The notes: generated from the sequence alone by a model not told the origin. Positions 50,501 through 59,999 are shown, numbered from the stretch's first letter. The stretch: DNA of 64,000 nt from Candidatus Sulfopaludibacter sp. SbA3 (GCA_945890485.1 CAMDCN010000016.1:62001-126000); one strand, 5' to 3'. Program-made: numbers and translations.

Positions 50501-52036
50501 ATGAATCGCAACGTGCCATTTCGAATTCTTATTGTCGTGATTGTTTTCATGGCAACCGCCATGGGTCAGTCCCCACGCCGCCGGGCGCTTGTGCTGGGCA
50601 ACGGTAGCTATCGTCACTTACCGGCGGCGGTAGCCAGTCAGGCCGACGCCGAGTTAGTGGCCCGGAGTCTATCGGATCCGAGTCTGTCCGTAACAACCTC
50701 GCTCCAAGTGAACCTGGATCGGGAGGCGTTGAGAAACGCCATTAGTTCGTTTGTCGAAACGGTGCAACAGGGGGATACCGTTATCGTCTTCTACAGCGGG
50801 TACGCCGCGATGGTGGAAGGTGAGAACTATCTGCTCGCGATTGACCACAGCGCCGCGGAGGCGCGGGGCTCGTCGCTCACGGGGCTGCTGCAGGATCTGG
50901 AGGCGAAGAAAGCGGGATCGGTGTTGGCGCTAATTGACGGCAGCCGCGAGTGTCCGACACTGGCGGAATTGGCGGGGCTAACCCGAATGCAGCGCGTGGA
51001 CCGGTCGCTCGTGCTCTTTGCTCATCAGTTTGACCGGTCGATTCCCGCGCCGGCGACACCCGTGAGTCCCTTCGCGGAAGCGATACGGATGGCGTTGGCC
51101 GTGCCGGGGTTGACGCTTTCGGGCATGGCGGAACGGGTGATCGTAGAGACGCAACGGAGTTCGAAGGGCGAGCAGACGCCGATTTTTGCGTTGAATAGTT
51201 TGGAAGAGATCAAGGTCCTGCGGGATCCGCCACCGGTTGTGGCCTCGAAACCGGAGCCTCAGCCAGTAAAGTCTCCGGCTTTGACGGCGGGCCAACTGCG
51301 AGAGTTGAAACGAGATTTGTTGACGTACGCGTGGATCCCGCCCGGGGAGGCCGAATTGGGGTGCGTGGCGTCGGATGGGGATTGCGAAGCGGCGGAACGG
51401 ACGCGCCGCCAAGTGCGCCTGAAACAGGGCTTTTGGATGACCCGGGGGGAGGTCCCGATCCGTGCGTTTGAGCGCTTTGCACGCGAGACATCGCATCCGT
51501 TGCCGAAACGTTCGCAAACCAACGCGGAGGGGCAGCAGGCCGCCAATCCAGTAGCCGGAGTGAGTTGGGAGGATGCACAGAAATACTGTGCCTGGGCTGG
51601 TGGCCGGCTTCCAACGTTCTCTGAATGGGAGTATGCGGCAAGAGGTGGCGCCGCCGGAATGGTCTATCCCTGGGGTAATCGGTTGACGCGCGACCAGGCG
51701 AACTACCATGGCCGCGATAAGAGATCTCGCGACAAGTGGGATGAGTCGAACTCGGCGCCAGGGGGCTCGTTTGACCCGAACGGATTCAACTTGTTCGACG
51801 TTGTTGGCAATGTGCGGGAGTGGGTGGCGGAGGACTCTCTCTACCCGGCCAATGCGGCCAATCCGCCTGGACCGGCGACAGCGGGCCAGCACTATCTACG
51901 AGGAGGCGATTTCGCCGGCGCGTTAAAGGCACTACGGTTATCGGCCTTCGAGATGCGCCCGGCAGAGGAGCGGGACAACCGTACTGGTTTTCGGTGCGTG
52001 TTGCCGGTTTGGCCCGCTGGTGATGCTCAATTGTGA
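50501..52036 (+). CDS. Caspase-fold (degenerate) + FGE-domain fusion protein
   Basis: This 511-residue protein has a signal or anchor segment (RILIVVIVFMATAMGQ). Residues 26-240 form a caspase-like (peptidase C14) domain: RRALVLGNGSYRHLP, then VIVFYSGYAAM where the catalytic His of the SGHG motif is Tyr101, and ALIDGSRECP where the Cys of the DACR motif is Ser148. The dyad is therefore lost. Residues about 285-505 are an FGE/SUMF1 domain (YAWIPPGEAELGC, RLPTFSEWEYAARGG, DVVGNVREWV, YLRGGDFAG ... FRC) without the paired catalytic cysteines after the RGG motif. Neither half should be an active enzyme. It is probably a binding or scaffold protein working with the upstream Ser/Thr kinase. Confidence 0.88.
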   Translation: MNRNVPFRILIVVIVFMATAMGQSPRRRALVLGNGSYRHLPAAVASQADAELVARSLSDPSLSVTTSLQVNLDREALRNAISSFVETVQQGDTVIVFYSGYAAMVEGENYLLAIDHSAAEARGSSLTGLLQDLEAKKAGSVLALIDGSRECPTLAELAGLTRMQRVDRSLVLFAHQFDRSIPAPATPVSPFAEAIRMALAVPGLTLSGMAERVIVETQRSSKGEQTPIFALNSLEEIKVLRDPPPVVASKPEPQPVKSPALTAGQLRELKRDLLTYAWIPPGEAELGCVASDGDCEAAERTRRQVRLKQGFWMTRGEVPIRAFERFARETSHPLPKRSQTNAEGQQAANPVAGVSWEDAQKYCAWAGGRLPTFSEWEYAARGGAAGMVYPWGNRLTRDQANYHGRDKRSRDKWDESNSAPGGSFDPNGFNLFDVVGNVREWVAEDSLYPANAANPPGPATAGQHYLRGGDFAGALKALRLSAFEMRPAEERDNRTGFRCVLPVWPAGDAQL

Positions 52037-52108
52037 TTGAATTCGCGTAATGTAGTGTTCGGGGATACGCCCGAGATCAAATTGCCACTTCGTATGTAGG
52101 ATCAGCCC

Positions 52109-55100
52109 ATGAAACGCAACGTCGCCTCGATCGCCTTCGCTTTGGTTTGTGCAGGAGTCTGTTCGGCGCAGACGGCAGGCACGATTACAACGGTCGCCGG
52201 GAGCGGCGCGCGGGGCTACGGGGGAGATGGCGGCCCGGCGTTGAACGCTTCCTTCGCCCAGCCCTATGGCGTTACGACGGCCCGGGAAGCCGATGGTTCG
52301 GTGTCGTTGTACGTGTCGGACTCGTTCAACAACCGGGTGCGCAAGATCACCGCGGATGGGCGCATTACGACTTTCGCGGGCAGTGCCGTGGCGGGATTTG
52401 CCGGCGATGGCGGGCCGGCCACTTCGGCTTCCCTCAATATCAACACCGGTGCGGCGATCGGGCCGGATGGCAATCTCTACATCGCGGACTTTAACAATCA
52501 GCGAATCCGGAGAGTGGACGCAACGGGCCGGATTACGACGATCGCCGGAACGGGCGTGAGCGGATACTCCGGCGACGGCGGCCCGGCGACCGCAGCCAGA
52601 TTGTCGATGCCGATGAATCTGGCCTTCGCATCCGACGGGACGATCTACTTCGCCGATCGTGACAACCACCGGATTCGTCGCATCAGCCCAACCGGAGTGA
52701 TTTCGACGTTTGCCGGGACCGGCACCGTTGGTTCCGCGGGGGATGGCGGTCCGGCCGCGTCGGCTCAACTTCGTTTCCCGACGGGCATAACGGTGGCCTC
52801 GGACGGCGTCTACATTTGCGACTGGGGGAATGCGAAAATTCGGCGGGTAGGCCTGGATGGCCGAATCTCGACGATCGCGGGCACTGGAATTATTGGCTAT
52901 TCGGGAGACAATGGGCCAGCGGTCCAAGCTGCGCTCAACGAGCCTCGCAATATGATCGTGGTGGGAGATCTGCTGTTCATCGCCGATTCGGGAAATCATC
53001 GAATTCGCCGGGTGACGCTGAGCGATGGCCGCATCACAACTTTTGCCGGCACGGGTACAGCAGGATTTTCGGGAGACGGCGGACCTGCCTCGGCGGCCCA
53101 GATTACCTTCCCGCAGTCGATCGCATTGGGTTCCGATGGTGCCCTATATGTCGCGGATACCGATAACAACCGGATTCGCCGCATCGCCAGTGCTACGGCT
53201 GTTACCGGAGGAACGGTATCGCTGTCGTCCAACCAGCTGACGCTGAGCACACCGGTGAATGGCCCGGCGCTGCCTGCCTACTCTGTTCGAGTCCTATCTT
53301 CGGACCAAGCACTTTCTTTCGCCGCGACCGCGAGCACCAGTTCCGGGGGCGATTGGCTCCGCGTGAACGCCGATGCTTCCGTAACGCCGGCCGTGCTGGC
53401 GATTCAAATTGATCCATCGACGTTGGAACCTGGATCCTATGCCGGCGTGGTCACGGTAGCCGCGCCACAGGCCGGAAATGGGCCCCAACAGCTCACGGTG
53501 AATCTGCGTGTCACTGGGCCGCGCCCATCGGGCCGTCCGGATACGGCAGTGATCGTGACGGTGGCGGGGAATAATGTCCGTGCCTTTGCTGGCGATGGAG
53601 GGGCGGCTACCGCTGCGTCGTTGAACCAGCCTCATGGGGTTGCGGTGGGTCTGCCGCCGGACTTTACGCCGATCCTGTTTGTCTCCGACACCTTCAATCA
53701 CCGAATCCGCCGGATTGATTTGGGAAACGGCCGCATCGAGACGGTGGCGGGAAGGGCAATCGCGGGATTCCAACTGGAGACGGAAGGCGCGATTGCAACA
53801 ACGACATCGTTCAACGTGCCGGCTGGTTTGGGAACCGCAGCGGACGGCCAACTTCTCATCGCCGATTTGAACAACAACCGGCTGCGCAAATTGGATACGG
53901 TAAACCGCATCACGACGGCGGCCGGTACTGGCGCGGCTGGCTATTCCGGCGAAGGAAATGCGATTGAGAAAGACCTCTTTCTCCCGATTGCGGTGGCGGT
54001 GGCGCCCGATGGAAGCCGCTACATTGCGGATCGAAACAATCATCGGATCCGGCGAGTAGACGCCACGGGCGTGATGTCGACAGTTGCCGGGAATGGGAGC
54101 ATCGGCTTCAGCGGAGACGGTGGTCCGGCCACGGAAGCGCAGCTGAACTATCCCTCTGGAATCGCAGTCGGTCCTGACGGATCGCTCTACGTCGCGGATT
54201 GGCAGAATCACCGGGTTCGGCGGATCGTTCCCGACGGGACGATTTCGACGGTAGCGGGAACCGGCAATCCCGGGTTCTCCGGCGATGGGCCGGGGACCGA
54301 ATGTGATTTGAACGAGCCGAACTCCCTGGCGCTGGATGGACAGTGGCTCTACATTTCGGAGTTGAAAAGCCAGCGAATCCGGCGGCTGGATCTGGCTAGC
54401 GGCGCGTTGGTAACGATTGCGGGAACTGGGGCGGCCGGATTTGGTGGCGACGGCGGACCCGCAACCGAGGCGCGCCTGAACGGTCCGAATGCCCTGGCGG
54501 TTGGGCCGGATGGGAGCGTCTACGTCGCCGATACCGGCAATAACCGGATTCGTCAAATCGTGTTTGCCGATCGCGAAATCCAGGGTGCTACGGCCTCCCT
54601 TCGCCTTTCCAGCCCGCAACTGCAGTTTCGAGCGGTTTCCGGCGCGCCGGATCCCGCGCCGCAGAGTGCGTTGATAACGAGTTCGGAAGGCATCCTCAAC
54701 TTTGCGGCATCCTCCCCTGGCTCGCCGGGTTGGCTGAGCTTTTCGAGCGAAATTGGTCAGACACCGGCCAACTTTGAAATCCGGACGTCCGCACAGGGTC
54801 TGGCGCCCGGAACCTATCGCGCCACTCTCGAATTCGTATCGGGGTCGGCCATCAACTCGCCACAGAACATGGAGATCGTGTTGGTGGTGGCGCCCCCGCC
54901 GACGCTCTTAACGGCCGCGCCGGCCAGTCTGGACTTCCTCTCCATGCAGGGTGCTGATGATCCACCCGCGCAGCAGATTCGGATTTCGGCATCCCAGCCT
55001 GCGCCTGCCTTGGTAATTCAGGTTTCCGGTGGCGCCTCGTGGCTGGTTGTCGAACGGGTTTCCGGATCAGAGCCGTGGGACGTGGTGATTCGCGTTCGTT

Positions 55101-57424
55101 CGCTCGGCTTGGCGCCCGGATTCTATGCGACGACACTTTCGCTTTCCGGTACGGAGGTGGCCAGCCCGCTGTCGGTCCCTGTGACACTGCGGGTGAGCCC
55201 GGCGCCAGTGGCGCCCACGCTGGCCTTCGATCCCTCGTCGCTGCAGTTCCGGGCATTGACGGAGGTGGCGTCCCCCGCAGAGCAGTCAGTGAGTTTGGCG
55301 ACGACCGCAGGTGAAATCAGCTATTCGGTAGCGGCTAGCTCCCCAGGGAACTGGCTGTCGGTTTCTCCCGCGACCATTTCGCCCCGGCCGGGTGCTCCGG
55401 CGACTTTAGCGGTCCGAGTCAACACGGCTGAGCTTTTGGCAAGCAACTATGAGGGAGAGGTGACGGTAAGCAGCGGTGGCTCCGTGCGTGCGCGCCTCCC
55501 GGTCCAGTTGCTTCTGGCCCAGAACATTAGTCCGGAGCTGACGGTGGATACGCCGCTGGTCCAGCTTTCAGCGCCTAGCGGCGTGGAAGTCGCCCAGGGG
55601 CAGGTAATTGTCCGCAATCCCAGTCCGTCCGTACTTCCGTTCCGCATTGTGGCCAAAACGGCGGACGGGTCCGATTGGCTCGCCGCGACGCCAGGAGATT
55701 TCGACTCGGCCAGTAATGGAAAGCCGACGATGCTGAATATTCGAGCGGACGCGAGCAATCTTCCGCCGGGTACCTATACCGGCACCATCGAGTTGGCCGC
55801 GGAGCAGGGAGGCCTGACCTCTCAAGTCGTCACAGTACCGGTCGTGTTTGCGGTGACGGGTCAGGCGACCGAACTGCTCGCCTCGCAATCGGCGATCGGC
55901 TTCAGCACGCGGCCGGGAAGCTCTCAGATTATGGATGTGAGCCTTGTCGCGGTCGGCAACGCCCCGTTGCCCTGGACGGCGCAGGTAACCCGTGGTGGTG
56001 GATTCCTGCGGCTCTCGCAGACCAGCGGCACCGCCGTGCCGAAGACGCCGGCGCAAGCCCTCGATGTGACTTTCAACCCGGCTGGTCTCAGCGCGGGAGA
56101 GCATCATGGCGAGATTCAGATTCAAGCGGCGGGGGCTGCCCGTCCGCTCGTAATCTCCGTAATCGGCCGGGTTAGTTCCGGGCCGGCGGACCCGCTTCCG
56201 AGGCCGTCGAGCCTGGCATTCGTGCCGCGTCCGGACGGATCGAACCCAGAAAGGCGCGGCGTCATAATCGGCAATGTGGCGGGGGCGTCGTCGTTTAACA
56301 CTCTGGCGGCTCCAGACAATCCGGCGCCGGGTACGAATTGGCTGGTGGTGGAACAGCTCGGCGGGGCGGTATCGAATTTCGGCGTGTCTGTGGCTTTCGA
56401 CGGGCTGCCTCCAGGTACCTATCGAGCGAACATCAATTTCAGTTTCGCGGGCAACGCCGCGACGCAGGTGCAGGTGCTGGCGGTGAAACCAGCGGCAGTG
56501 GCCGGCGATGCGGGTACCGGGCAGCGGTTGGCCGAGTGCACTCCCAGTCGGATGTTCCCCGTGTTTGCATCCGCGCAGCCGCGCTTTACCGTGGCCCTTG
56601 GCCAACCACTGCAGACCGAGATCGTCGTGGTGGATGATTGTGGCCGGTTGGCGAACGAGGCCGCCGCCGCCAGTTATTTCAGCAATGGGGAACCATCGAT
56701 GTCCCTGGCGGCGGTTGGTGACGGGCGTTGGGCGGCTACATGGGTCCCGAAGATCAATGAATCGGGCGAGGTGCTGCTCGAAACCTTGGCATCAGACTCG
56801 GCCAGGACAATTGCGCCAGCTTCTGTCGTCGTACGTGCGTTTCTGGCTGGGTCGATTGCCGGACCGGTTTTGGCGCCGACCGGGGCGGTCAGGTCAATCG
56901 ATGGAAAACCGGCGGAGGCCATCGCTCCTGGGTCGCGGATTGAGATCCACGGTGTGCGGCTGGTGTCCGAAAACCGCGCGGCGAGCGCCACCCTGGGCGG
57001 GGTCCCGCTCGAGATTCTGTCCGCTGAAGCGGGCCGGATTGTGGCGGTCGTTCCGGCGGGTTTTGATGGGCGAGGGATGCAGCCGCTGGTGGTGCAGACC
57101 GGCGAATTCCAGTCTGCGCCCTGGCCCATCATCGTCGCGGAGGTTTGGCCGGTGGTCGCGTCGGCAGGCGTCAGCGCGGATGGCTCGATAAAGCTTTCGG
57201 TCTCGGGGATTGCCGAAGCCGTGGCGGGAGGGAGCTTCGATCAGCTTCGCTTCGATATCGATTCGAAACGCTGCGCGGTGGGCGAGGCGAGTGCAGACGG
57301 TTCTGGTGTATGGAACCTGACGCTGGCCAATTGTCTGGGTGATGGAAGTGCCTCAATGCAGGTTACGAGCGGGACTGGTCGAGCGCGAACGCACCGGTTC
57401 GTTCGCGCGGCGGGAAAGGAGTAA
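52109..57424 (+). CDS. Giant secreted NHL-repeat protein with C-terminal TIGR03437-type domain
   Basis: This 1771-residue protein has a signal peptide (MKRNVASIAFALVCAGVCSAQ). Two NHL propellers (about 25-370 and 480-835) are made of blades reading ITTVAGSG, (Y/F)(S/A)GDGGPA, LYVADxxNxRIRRI; the GDGG-type turn occurs about eleven times. The propellers are joined by a BACON/Ig-like domain (about 375-475). A row of six to seven similar domains (about 840-1480) carries LAPGTYR and LPPGTYTG ends. The last 170 residues (SIDGKPAEAIAPGSRIEIHG, VPAGFDGRGMQPLVVQTG, LTLANCLGDG) match TIGR03437, found mainly in Solibacter-type bacteria and perhaps an outer-surface sorting or attachment domain. It is probably a surface binding protein. 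A terminator hairpin spans its stop codon. Confidence 0.9.
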   Translation: MKRNVASIAFALVCAGVCSAQTAGTITTVAGSGARGYGGDGGPALNASFAQPYGVTTAREADGSVSLYVSDSFNNRVRKITADGRITTFAGSAVAGFAGDGGPATSASLNINTGAAIGPDGNLYIADFNNQRIRRVDATGRITTIAGTGVSGYSGDGGPATAARLSMPMNLAFASDGTIYFADRDNHRIRRISPTGVISTFAGTGTVGSAGDGGPAASAQLRFPTGITVASDGVYICDWGNAKIRRVGLDGRISTIAGTGIIGYSGDNGPAVQAALNEPRNMIVVGDLLFIADSGNHRIRRVTLSDGRITTFAGTGTAGFSGDGGPASAAQITFPQSIALGSDGALYVADTDNNRIRRIASATAVTGGTVSLSSNQLTLSTPVNGPALPAYSVRVLSSDQALSFAATASTSSGGDWLRVNADASVTPAVLAIQIDPSTLEPGSYAGVVTVAAPQAGNGPQQLTVNLRVTGPRPSGRPDTAVIVTVAGNNVRAFAGDGGAATAASLNQPHGVAVGLPPDFTPILFVSDTFNHRIRRIDLGNGRIETVAGRAIAGFQLETEGAIATTTSFNVPAGLGTAADGQLLIADLNNNRLRKLDTVNRITTAAGTGAAGYSGEGNAIEKDLFLPIAVAVAPDGSRYIADRNNHRIRRVDATGVMSTVAGNGSIGFSGDGGPATEAQLNYPSGIAVGPDGSLYVADWQNHRVRRIVPDGTISTVAGTGNPGFSGDGPGTECDLNEPNSLALDGQWLYISELKSQRIRRLDLASGALVTIAGTGAAGFGGDGGPATEARLNGPNALAVGPDGSVYVADTGNNRIRQIVFADREIQGATASLRLSSPQLQFRAVSGAPDPAPQSALITSSEGILNFAASSPGSPGWLSFSSEIGQTPANFEIRTSAQGLAPGTYRATLEFVSGSAINSPQNMEIVLVVAPPPTLLTAAPASLDFLSMQGADDPPAQQIRISASQPAPALVIQVSGGASWLVVERVSGSEPWDVVIRVRSLGLAPGFYATTLSLSGTEVASPLSVPVTLRVSPAPVAPTLAFDPSSLQFRALTEVASPAEQSVSLATTAGEISYSVAASSPGNWLSVSPATISPRPGAPATLAVRVNTAELLASNYEGEVTVSSGGSVRARLPVQLLLAQNISPELTVDTPLVQLSAPSGVEVAQGQVIVRNPSPSVLPFRIVAKTADGSDWLAATPGDFDSASNGKPTMLNIRADASNLPPGTYTGTIELAAEQGGLTSQVVTVPVVFAVTGQATELLASQSAIGFSTRPGSSQIMDVSLVAVGNAPLPWTAQVTRGGGFLRLSQTSGTAVPKTPAQALDVTFNPAGLSAGEHHGEIQIQAAGAARPLVISVIGRVSSGPADPLPRPSSLAFVPRPDGSNPERRGVIIGNVAGASSFNTLAAPDNPAPGTNWLVVEQLGGAVSNFGVSVAFDGLPPGTYRANINFSFAGNAATQVQVLAVKPAAVAGDAGTGQRLAECTPSRMFPVFASAQPRFTVALGQPLQTEIVVVDDCGRLANEAAAASYFSNGEPSMSLAAVGDGRWAATWVPKINESGEVLLETLASDSARTIAPASVVVRAFLAGSIAGPVLAPTGAVRSIDGKPAEAIAPGSRIEIHGVRLVSENRAASATLGGVPLEILSAEAGRIVAVVPAGFDGRGMQPLVVQTGEFQSAPWPIIVAEVWPVVASAGVSADGSIKLSVSGIAEAVAGGSFDQLRFDIDSKRCAVGEASADGSGVWNLTLANCLGDGSASMQVTSGTGRARTHRFVRAAGKE

Positions 57425-57440
57425 GCTCGCTTACTCCTTT
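57415..57440. terminator. Bidirectional hairpin terminator spanning the stop codon
   Basis: A perfect 11-bp stem AAAGGAGTAAG / CTTACTCCTTT with a CTCG loop is followed on the plus strand by further Ts. The TAA stop of the giant gene (57422-57424) lies within the stem. The convergent permease gene of the B12 operon ends 7 bases beyond it, so the same hairpin probably serves both genes. Confidence 0.85.
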
Positions 57441-57446
57441 TTCGAG

Positions 57447-58427
57447 CTATCGGTTCCAGAGTAGCCAGACGAAAAAGGGTCCGCCGAGTAGAGCAGTGGT
57501 GACGCCGACCGGGATTTCCACCGGCGCCATAACGCTGCGGGAGATGGCATCGCAGACGACCAGAAACGCGCCGCCGCCCAGCCAACAGGCGGGAATCAGC
57601 AAACGGTAATCGGGTCCCAGCATGCGGCGGAGGAGATGGGGAACAATCAGGCCGACAAAACCAATGGGACCGGTGACCGCGGTGACCGTGCCAACCAGCA
57701 TCGCCCCAACCGCGAAAGCCTGCCACGTGATGCGCCGGCAATCGACGCCGCGGCCCGTTGCCCACGCCTCCCCCAGCATGAGTACGTTTAAAACGCGCGC
57801 CTGGCGGATACTCCACCACGTTCCGAGTCCGATGGCCCCAGCTAGCCACCCGAGCACCGAATATTCAACGGCGTCAATGCCACCCATTAACCAATGTGCG
57901 ATCTGGAACGACCGGGTGATTCCAGCAAGGCTATGGAGCAGCAGGATCAGCGCGGTGCAAATGCCGCTCAGGGCGATACCGGTGAGGAGCAGCGTGAACG
58001 CGGTGAACCGCTGAACGCGACCGAGCGCGGCGACGAGTGCGATGACCACGGCAGAGCCGGCCAAAGCAGCGGCCCACACGAGCGGGAAGCCGGTCTCCTC
58101 GCCGTTCCCCAGGGCGATGGCTGCCACAGCTCCCAACGCAGCGGCTGACGTCACTCCGAGGCTGGAGGGCGTTGCCAGGGCCTCGCGGAGCACCGCCTGA
58201 TAGAGGGCCCCGGCTACCGAAAGCGCGGCGCCGGCCAAAAAGGCCAGCAGGGTGCGCGGGACGCGGAGATTGATGAAGATCTCCCAGTCGGGCGACTCAC
58301 CGCGCCACAGCCTGCCGTAGTCCATTCCCGAGCCGCCGAGTAACGGACTGATTGCCGCGATCACCAGTGCGGCGAGGGTGGCCACGATAACGACGGAGCC
58401 GATCTTTTGGCGTGGATCAACGGCCAT
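57447..58427 (-). CDS. btuC: Vitamin B12 ABC transporter permease (FecCD family)
   Basis: This is 326 residues from ATG 58427, which lies 11 bases inside the ATPase gene; an upstream start at 58493 would overlap more. About nine to ten TM helices are seen, with the FecCD marks LRVPRTLLAFLAGAALSVAGALYQAVLREALATPSSLGVTSAAALG compressed in helices 2-3, the LTGIALSG segment, and GPIGFVGLIVPHLLRRMLGPDYRLLIP (the coupling helix to the ATPase). The family serves iron-siderophore or cobalamin uptake. The cobalamin riboswitch at the head of this operon makes B12 the likely substrate. It is the last gene of the operon. Confidence 0.9.
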   Translation of the reverse strand: MAVDPRQKIGSVVIVATLAALVIAAISPLLGGSGMDYGRLWRGESPDWEIFINLRVPRTLLAFLAGAALSVAGALYQAVLREALATPSSLGVTSAAALGAVAAIALGNGEETGFPLVWAAALAGSAVVIALVAALGRVQRFTAFTLLLTGIALSGICTALILLLHSLAGITRSFQIAHWLMGGIDAVEYSVLGWLAGAIGLGTWWSIRQARVLNVLMLGEAWATGRGVDCRRITWQAFAVGAMLVGTVTAVTGPIGFVGLIVPHLLRRMLGPDYRLLIPACWLGGGAFLVVCDAISRSVMAPVEIPVGVTTALLGGPFFVWLLWNR

Positions 58428-59187
58428 AGGTGAGGAACACTCTTCCGTCCGTGCTCTGATGCCAGTGAAATGGCACGTGGAAAACGCGTTCAAGGCGCGC
58501 TGGCTCCAGTGCTTCGCAGGGGATGGCGTCCGCCGCGAGGCGACCCTGCTCGAGCAGCCAGATCCGGTCGCAATGTTGGGCGGCGAGCCCCAAGTGGTGG
58601 GTGACGACGATTACCAGATGTCCTGCCTGCTGGAGCTCGCGGAACAGCTCCCACATCGCGGCTTCGTTTTCTGGATCGAGGTGGGCGCTGGGCTCATCGA
58701 GCAGCACGATCGGTGCTCCCTGGCAGATGGCGGCGGCGAGCAGGACACGTTGCTTTTCGCCGCCGCTGAGGTTTCCAAAGGCCCGGCCGCGGAAGGCCTC
58801 TAGGCGCGTCCGGAGGATGGCTTGCTCCATGGCCTTATGATCCTCGCCGTTCTCAAATAGGCCGCGGCCGTAAGGAAGCCGGCCGGTGAGGATGACCTCT
58901 TCGACGGTTAGCGGTACGTCGGCGGGAACGAATTGTGGGACGTGCGCTATTTGTTGGCAGAGGGCTTCGCGCGGCATTCTGTGGACGGCCTGCCCGCCGA
59001 GAGTGCATTGTCCGGCGCTGGGAGTTCGCTGTCCGGCAATCAGGTCGAGGAGTGTCGATTTACCGGCGCCGTTCGGGCCGACGATCCCGATGACGGCGGG
59101 CGCATCCGCGACGGCGTGGATACCGTGGAGAACCGGTTTGCCGCCGGAATAGGCAAACTGGAGGCCGTCGAGGACGAGGCGGGTCAC
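58417..59187 (-). CDS. btuD: Vitamin B12 ABC transporter ATP-binding protein
   Basis: This 256-residue ATPase has Walker A GPNGAGKSTLLDL, the Q-loop in CQQIAHVPQF, signature LSGGEKQRVLLAAAI, Walker B PIVLLDEPSAHLD and H-loop VIVVTHHLGLA. The closest pattern is the FecE/BtuD/HmuV group. Its start overlaps the stop of the binding-protein gene by 4 bases and its end overlaps the permease by 11, so the transporter is translated as a coupled unit. The role in cobalamin import rests on the riboswitch and the gene set. Confidence 0.92.
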   Translation of the reverse strand: MTRLVLDGLQFAYSGGKPVLHGIHAVADAPAVIGIVGPNGAGKSTLLDLIAGQRTPSAGQCTLGGQAVHRMPREALCQQIAHVPQFVPADVPLTVEEVILTGRLPYGRGLFENGEDHKAMEQAILRTRLEAFRGRAFGNLSGGEKQRVLLAAAICQGAPIVLLDEPSAHLDPENEAAMWELFRELQQAGHLVIVVTHHLGLAAQHCDRIWLLEQGRLAADAIPCEALEPARLERVFHVPFHWHQSTDGRVFLTYGR

Positions 59188-59999
59188 TCGAGCATCCTTC
59201 GAAAGGCCTCCGCGGCCTCGACGACGCGCGGTCCGGGGACGACATAGATATCAGAGGCGACGGCGAAAACCTTTCTCAGCTGGACGGCGCGGAGCCCGGG
59301 GACTGTTTCCCAAAGACGGACGACCGAGGCGGTATGCGCCGGTGTCACCCCTTTGGTCTCGGTCATGTCGCCCATGTCGACGATCACATCGGGGTTGAGG
59401 CGAAGGATGCCTTCGACGGAGATTTTGGGATAGGAGACGGGGGAATCGGCGAGGACGTTGCGACCGCCGGCAGCAATGATGAGGTCGTTGAGATAGGAGC
59501 CTTTTCCGACGGCCAGCATGCCGTCGAGGCGGCCGGGCGTGCGGCCGACTATAAAGAGCAACGTTCGGGGCGTGGGGCTTGCGGTCTGCTTCCGCATTTC
59601 GGCAAGGCCGTTGCGGAGCCTGGCTTCGAGAGCGATGCCTTCGTGCTCACGGCCTACGGCGCGGCCCACCTCCGCCGCGGAGCGAAGGGTTTCGTCTAAG
59701 CCAGTGTTGCGCAGGGCCAGGGTCCGTATGCCGACGGCCTTCAGTTGACGTACGATTTGCGGGTGTTCGGCGTGGACCAGGACGAGGTCCGGGCGGAGGC
59801 GAATGATCGCCTCCACGTTTGGTTCGAGGTAAGTGCCGATGCGGGGCAGGCGTTCCACCGGGGCGGGGAAGTGGCAATATGTGGACACCGCCACCACCTT
59901 CGGCCCGGCGCCGACGGCAAAGAGCATTTCCGTGAAGCTGGGCGCCGTCGAGACGATTCGCTCCGGAATTGCCGCCGCTAGCAGGAACAGCCAGATCAT
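59184..59999 (-). CDS. btuF: Periplasmic cobalamin-binding protein, BtuF-like
   Basis: This 271-residue protein has a short signal peptide (MIWLFLLAAAIPE). It has the cluster A-II binding-protein fold: RIVSTAPSFTEMLFAVGAGPKVVAVSTYCHFP at the start, LPRIGTYLEPNVEAIIRLRPDLVLVH, a long central helix, LLFIVGRTPGRLDGMLAVGKGSYLNDLIIAAGG and a closing RVVEAAEAFRRML. This matches BtuF (also FecB) well. The gene overlaps the receptor gene before it and the ATPase gene after it by 4 bases each. Ligand specificity (B12 rather than haem or siderophore) is inferred from the riboswitch. Confidence 0.9.
   Translation of the reverse strand: MIWLFLLAAAIPERIVSTAPSFTEMLFAVGAGPKVVAVSTYCHFPAPVERLPRIGTYLEPNVEAIIRLRPDLVLVHAEHPQIVRQLKAVGIRTLALRNTGLDETLRSAAEVGRAVGREHEGIALEARLRNGLAEMRKQTASPTPRTLLFIVGRTPGRLDGMLAVGKGSYLNDLIIAAGGRNVLADSPVSYPKISVEGILRLNPDVIVDMGDMTETKGVTPAHTASVVRLWETVPGLRAVQLRKVFAVASDIYVVPGPRVVEAAEAFRRMLE

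Noticed and set aside
52180-54600. DNA tandem repeats or a CRISPR-like array in the NHL region
   Set aside because: The repetition is at the protein level (propeller blades of about 50 residues with diverged codons). There are no identical DNA units with spacers.
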